A stretch of 64,000 nt of DNA from Rhizobium mongolense USDA 1844 (GTDB lineage: Bacteria; Pseudomonadota; Alphaproteobacteria; Rhizobiales; Rhizobiaceae): NCBI RefSeq assembly GCF_000419765.1, contig NZ_ATTQ01000001.1, forward strand, positions 248,115 through 312,114, written 5' to 3'. The notes below the pieces were generated by a model. The model saw only the letters and a list, made by a program, of their open reading frames with translations, had not been told where the DNA came from and ran no database searches. Each line of letters starts with the position of its first letter. Position 1 is the first letter of the stretch. Shown here piece by piece: positions 62,126 through 64,000 of the stretch. Made by a program: the position numbers and the translations under genes.

Positions 62126-63102
62126 TGATCAATTATCGGTTTAGACGATTGTCAGCGGCAGTCCGTGCGCCAGTCGACTTCCCGAACTTCTTCGCCCACA
62201 GCCTTGGGTGGGGCGGCAGGGGGGCTCTGTTCACCGGCAATAGTACCGATGCTGTCGAGGAACAGAGCCCCACAGTTACTAGGCCTGCGTTCGGCGGCGC
62301 GTTGGAGGGTTCCAATATGCCGGCTGAGGACGAATATGTCTCCGCCGCAATCGATCACGACGACGCCTCCCTGACGCCTCTTTGCCATCGGCAACGCGGC
62401 TTCGCAGGGTTTCGCGAAATCGACTTCGTCATCATCGAATGCGGCGGCCTGGGCTCGCAGATTGCCATCCAGCTTGCGGCCCTCGGCGCGCGCCATTTCC
62501 TTCTCGTGGATGCCGATCGCATCGACGAGAACAACTTGAACCATCTCCCATGGGCGAGCGAAGCTGATCTCGGCTGTTTGAAGACGGACAAGCTGGCGAC
62601 CTATCTGGCCGCGTGTTTCTCGGCCAATGTCTTCGCGCTGCCGGAATTTGCGGAAGGGGCCGCAGCGCTCCGATTAATCGCAGATTACGCCCACAATCCG
62701 TTCGTCGTTCTTGCCGGCGACGATTCTCATCCGGCCCAAGAGTTCCTGACGGCCTGCCACGCATCGCAAGCCGGCCTGCCGCCCCACCTGCATGTCGGCC
62801 GCTGCGGGGTCCATTGCATGGCAGGTCCCTCGGTCGCAGTGCATGAGGACGCATGTCCCGTCCGCCATTGCGCCGCCCAGGTCGCAACCGACGACAGCTT
62901 TCTCGCCCCACCGGCCGCTGCCGACAACGTATTTATCGCTGGCCTTGCCGTGTCGCAGATCACCGAAGAGTGCCTTTCTAAGCACTCCGCATCACGGGGA
63001 CGCCAATGGATATTGGACCTCAAAAGCAATCAGGCCGAGTTCCGTTGTCTTTCCAAACACCTTGAATGCGCGCGCCTGTTTCGCCGCTACGAGAGGCGCT
63101 GA
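62125..63102 (+). CDS. ThiF/E1-like adenylyltransferase-family protein
   Basis: This 325-residue protein starts MINYRFRRLSAAVRAPVDFP. After a polar N-terminal region of about 95 residues comes a ThiF/MoeB-type Rossmann fold: 'DFVIIECGGLGSQIAIQLAA' (nucleotide loop, first Gly replaced by Glu), 'GARHFLLVDADRIDENNLNH' (acidic strand and the 'NLN' turn, with His where Arg is usual) and 'DLGCLKTDKLATYLAA'. A Cys/His-rich stretch follows (HVGRCGVHCMAG, 'EDACPVRHCAAQVA'), possibly a zinc site or thioester Cys. ThiF/E1 proteins adenylate C-termini of peptides or ubiquitin-like proteins. It is coupled to the HEXXH-like gene by a TGATG overlap. Confidence 0.75.
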   Translation: MINYRFRRLSAAVRAPVDFPNFFAHSLGWGGRGALFTGNSTDAVEEQSPTVTRPAFGGALEGSNMPAEDEYVSAAIDHDDASLTPLCHRQRGFAGFREIDFVIIECGGLGSQIAIQLAALGARHFLLVDADRIDENNLNHLPWASEADLGCLKTDKLATYLAACFSANVFALPEFAEGAAALRLIADYAHNPFVVLAGDDSHPAQEFLTACHASQAGLPPHLHVGRCGVHCMAGPSVAVHEDACPVRHCAAQVATDDSFLAPPAAADNVFIAGLAVSQITEECLSKHSASRGRQWILDLKSNQAEFRCLSKHLECARLFRRYERR

Positions 63103-63103
63103 T

Positions 63104-63457
63104 ATGGATCATATTGAAAGCGCTGATGCCATCTATCCGGCTGCGACAAATTCGGAGCTGCGGTCGTTCGCGCTGTGCTCAGTCATCGGCTATGTCGGCG
63201 CCACTGGCGGAAAGAACGATGAGCTGACCATATCCGAAGCTCTTCGTGATCCACTGATCGCCATGGTGATGCGCGCCGATGGCGTGACCTCCGAAGAATT
63301 CAAGCGAGTTCTTCAGACGGCAGCCCGTGAGGTGGAAACTAAACTGGCCAACGCTATCAGAGGAGATGGGAAGGAACAGGCAATGAGGACGCCCACGCCT
63401 TCCCACCAATGGGGGGACACGCGACATTTTTGTCGAAACGACGCGGAAGATGGTTGA
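63104..63457 (+). CDS. Small hypothetical protein of the ThiF cluster
   Basis: This 117-residue protein starts one base after the ThiF-like stop (MDHIESADAIYPAATNSELR) behind GAGAGG, so it belongs to the same transcript. The middle has a helical segment (ISEALRDPLIAMVMRADGVT, SEEFKRVLQTAAREVETKLA) like that in short rhizobial proteins of unknown role. The tail is polar and ends 'HQWGDTRHFCRNDAEDG'. It has no signal peptide. It could be a substrate or a partner of the modifying enzymes, but nothing in the sequence proves it. Confidence 0.6.
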   Translation: MDHIESADAIYPAATNSELRSFALCSVIGYVGATGGKNDELTISEALRDPLIAMVMRADGVTSEEFKRVLQTAAREVETKLANAIRGDGKEQAMRTPTPSHQWGDTRHFCRNDAEDG

Positions 63458-63531
63458 CGAGCATGTGTAGTCAATCCCGGTTCGAACCATAGAACGGGAT
63501 TCACACTGGCTGTCCGGCGGAGTTCAGGGCA

Positions 63532-63918
63532 ATGAAATTCGATATGTTGAGAAGCTTCCCAACGATAATTCTTGCTTTCGCGGAAGGCAAAGATCGCAAG
63601 GTGATCCGTACCGCACGCGAGGCTGCCCAACTGTTGCTGAAGGAATGGCCCACCGACGATGGTGAGGAATTCTTCACGGCGGTGAGAACCTGTCTGGAGG
63701 TCCTTACCGGAAAAACCGAACCCGAGAACTTGCACGAGGCGATCGTCCGAGCCGCAAATGAAGCGGGTATCGTGGCGATCACGACTGATCACCACCTGGG
63801 TATCCTCAGGATCTATCCAGTCAGCGAGGTCCGCCGCCCACGCGCTCATCGCAATCCCGCTCCCATCGAACCGCTTCGCCGCTCGCCATCAGTGCGCCGA
63901 CGTCGGCAGCGAAAATAG
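63532..63918 (+). CDS. DUF982-domain protein
   Basis: This 128-residue protein carries the DUF982 domain, seen mainly in Rhizobiales: 'TAREAAQLLLKEWPTDDGEE', 'FFTAVRTCLEVLTGKTEPEN' and 'LHEAIVRAANEAGIVAITTD'. The C-terminal thirty residues are rich in Arg and Pro and may be an extension created by a frame change. Function unknown. It begins 74 bp after the small ThiF-cluster protein. Confidence 0.75.
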   Translation: MKFDMLRSFPTIILAFAEGKDRKVIRTAREAAQLLLKEWPTDDGEEFFTAVRTCLEVLTGKTEPENLHEAIVRAANEAGIVAITTDHHLGILRIYPVSEVRRPRAHRNPAPIEPLRRSPSVRRRRQRK

Positions 63919-64000
63919 TCGGGGCGATCCAAAAGGGCATTGATCGGAAATGCATCGGGGCGTTTCGAATGAAGGCGAAACTGCCCCGCCTGCTGGGCAA

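Noticed and set aside
1..64000. CRISPR array, rRNA, tRNA or replication origin
   Set aside because: No regularly spaced repeats, no rRNA-like segments, no complete tRNA fold and no repABC-like genes or iteron sets were recognised on reading both strands.

Overview
The window looks like an accessory, probably plasmid-borne, region of a Rhizobiales alpha-proteobacterium (Rhizobium/Agrobacterium type). The signs are high-GC coding DNA, a DUF982 protein, rhizobial-style small acidic proteins, FixJ-type regulators, a BMP-type ABC operon, and many decayed genes and recombinase remnants between intact modules. This placement is inferred from gene content; no rRNA, tRNA, replication or chromosomal marker gene was seen.

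Layout. 0-2.5 kb: a minus-strand set (frameshifted DsbA-like protein, DUF336 haem-binding-like secreted protein, start of an MBL-fold hydrolase) divergent from a LysR regulator. 2.6-8.5 kb: a decayed zone (arginase, ExoIII, aminotransferase and membrane-protein remnants) holding small rhizobial genes, a VOC/DUF4287 pair and a ParDE toxin-antitoxin with a palindromic operator. 8.5-15.8 kb: an intact, translationally coupled operon for a BMP-family uptake transporter (binding protein, double ATPase, two permeases) with an amidase and a cytosine-deaminase-like amidohydrolase, so import and hydrolysis of an N-heterocycle or amide. 16-21 kb: transposase, serine-recombinase and integrase remnants around a HipBA module with three operator-like repeats.

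21-29.5 kb: a LysR regulator divergent from a ring-cleaving dioxygenase, followed by a cysteine hydrolase, XapX protein, exported amidohydrolase, DoxX protein, MFS exporter and exported alpha/beta hydrolase. A shared element (GCAATT-N17-GCAATT with an internal TCG) occurs at the three probable promoters of this block, which suggests one regulon, possibly for quinone/aromatic stress. 29.6-36.3 kb: three AraC-type regulators, a second alpha/beta hydrolase and an FAD-dependent oxidoreductase. 37-47.5 kb: MscS channel and two diverged copies of an MBL hydrolase/SDR/cupin set, with an FMN reductase and a nitroreductase between them. 48-54.3 kb: an overlapping minus-strand operon encoding a MASE1-4xPAS histidine kinase and three response regulators; broken pieces of a second copy lie at 41.1 kb and 53.5 kb.

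55.8-63.5 kb: the most unusual part. A SARP/BTAD-TPR regulator, a PAP2/vanadium-haloperoxidase-like protein with an Asn-Lys repeat, a subtilisin, a protein resembling the HEXXH-domain (peptide beta-hydroxylase type) family with a changed HExxN motif, a ThiF/E1-like adenylyltransferase and a small unknown protein follow one another on the plus strand. I read it as a candidate peptide-modification (RiPP-like) or protein-tagging system; that function is inference.
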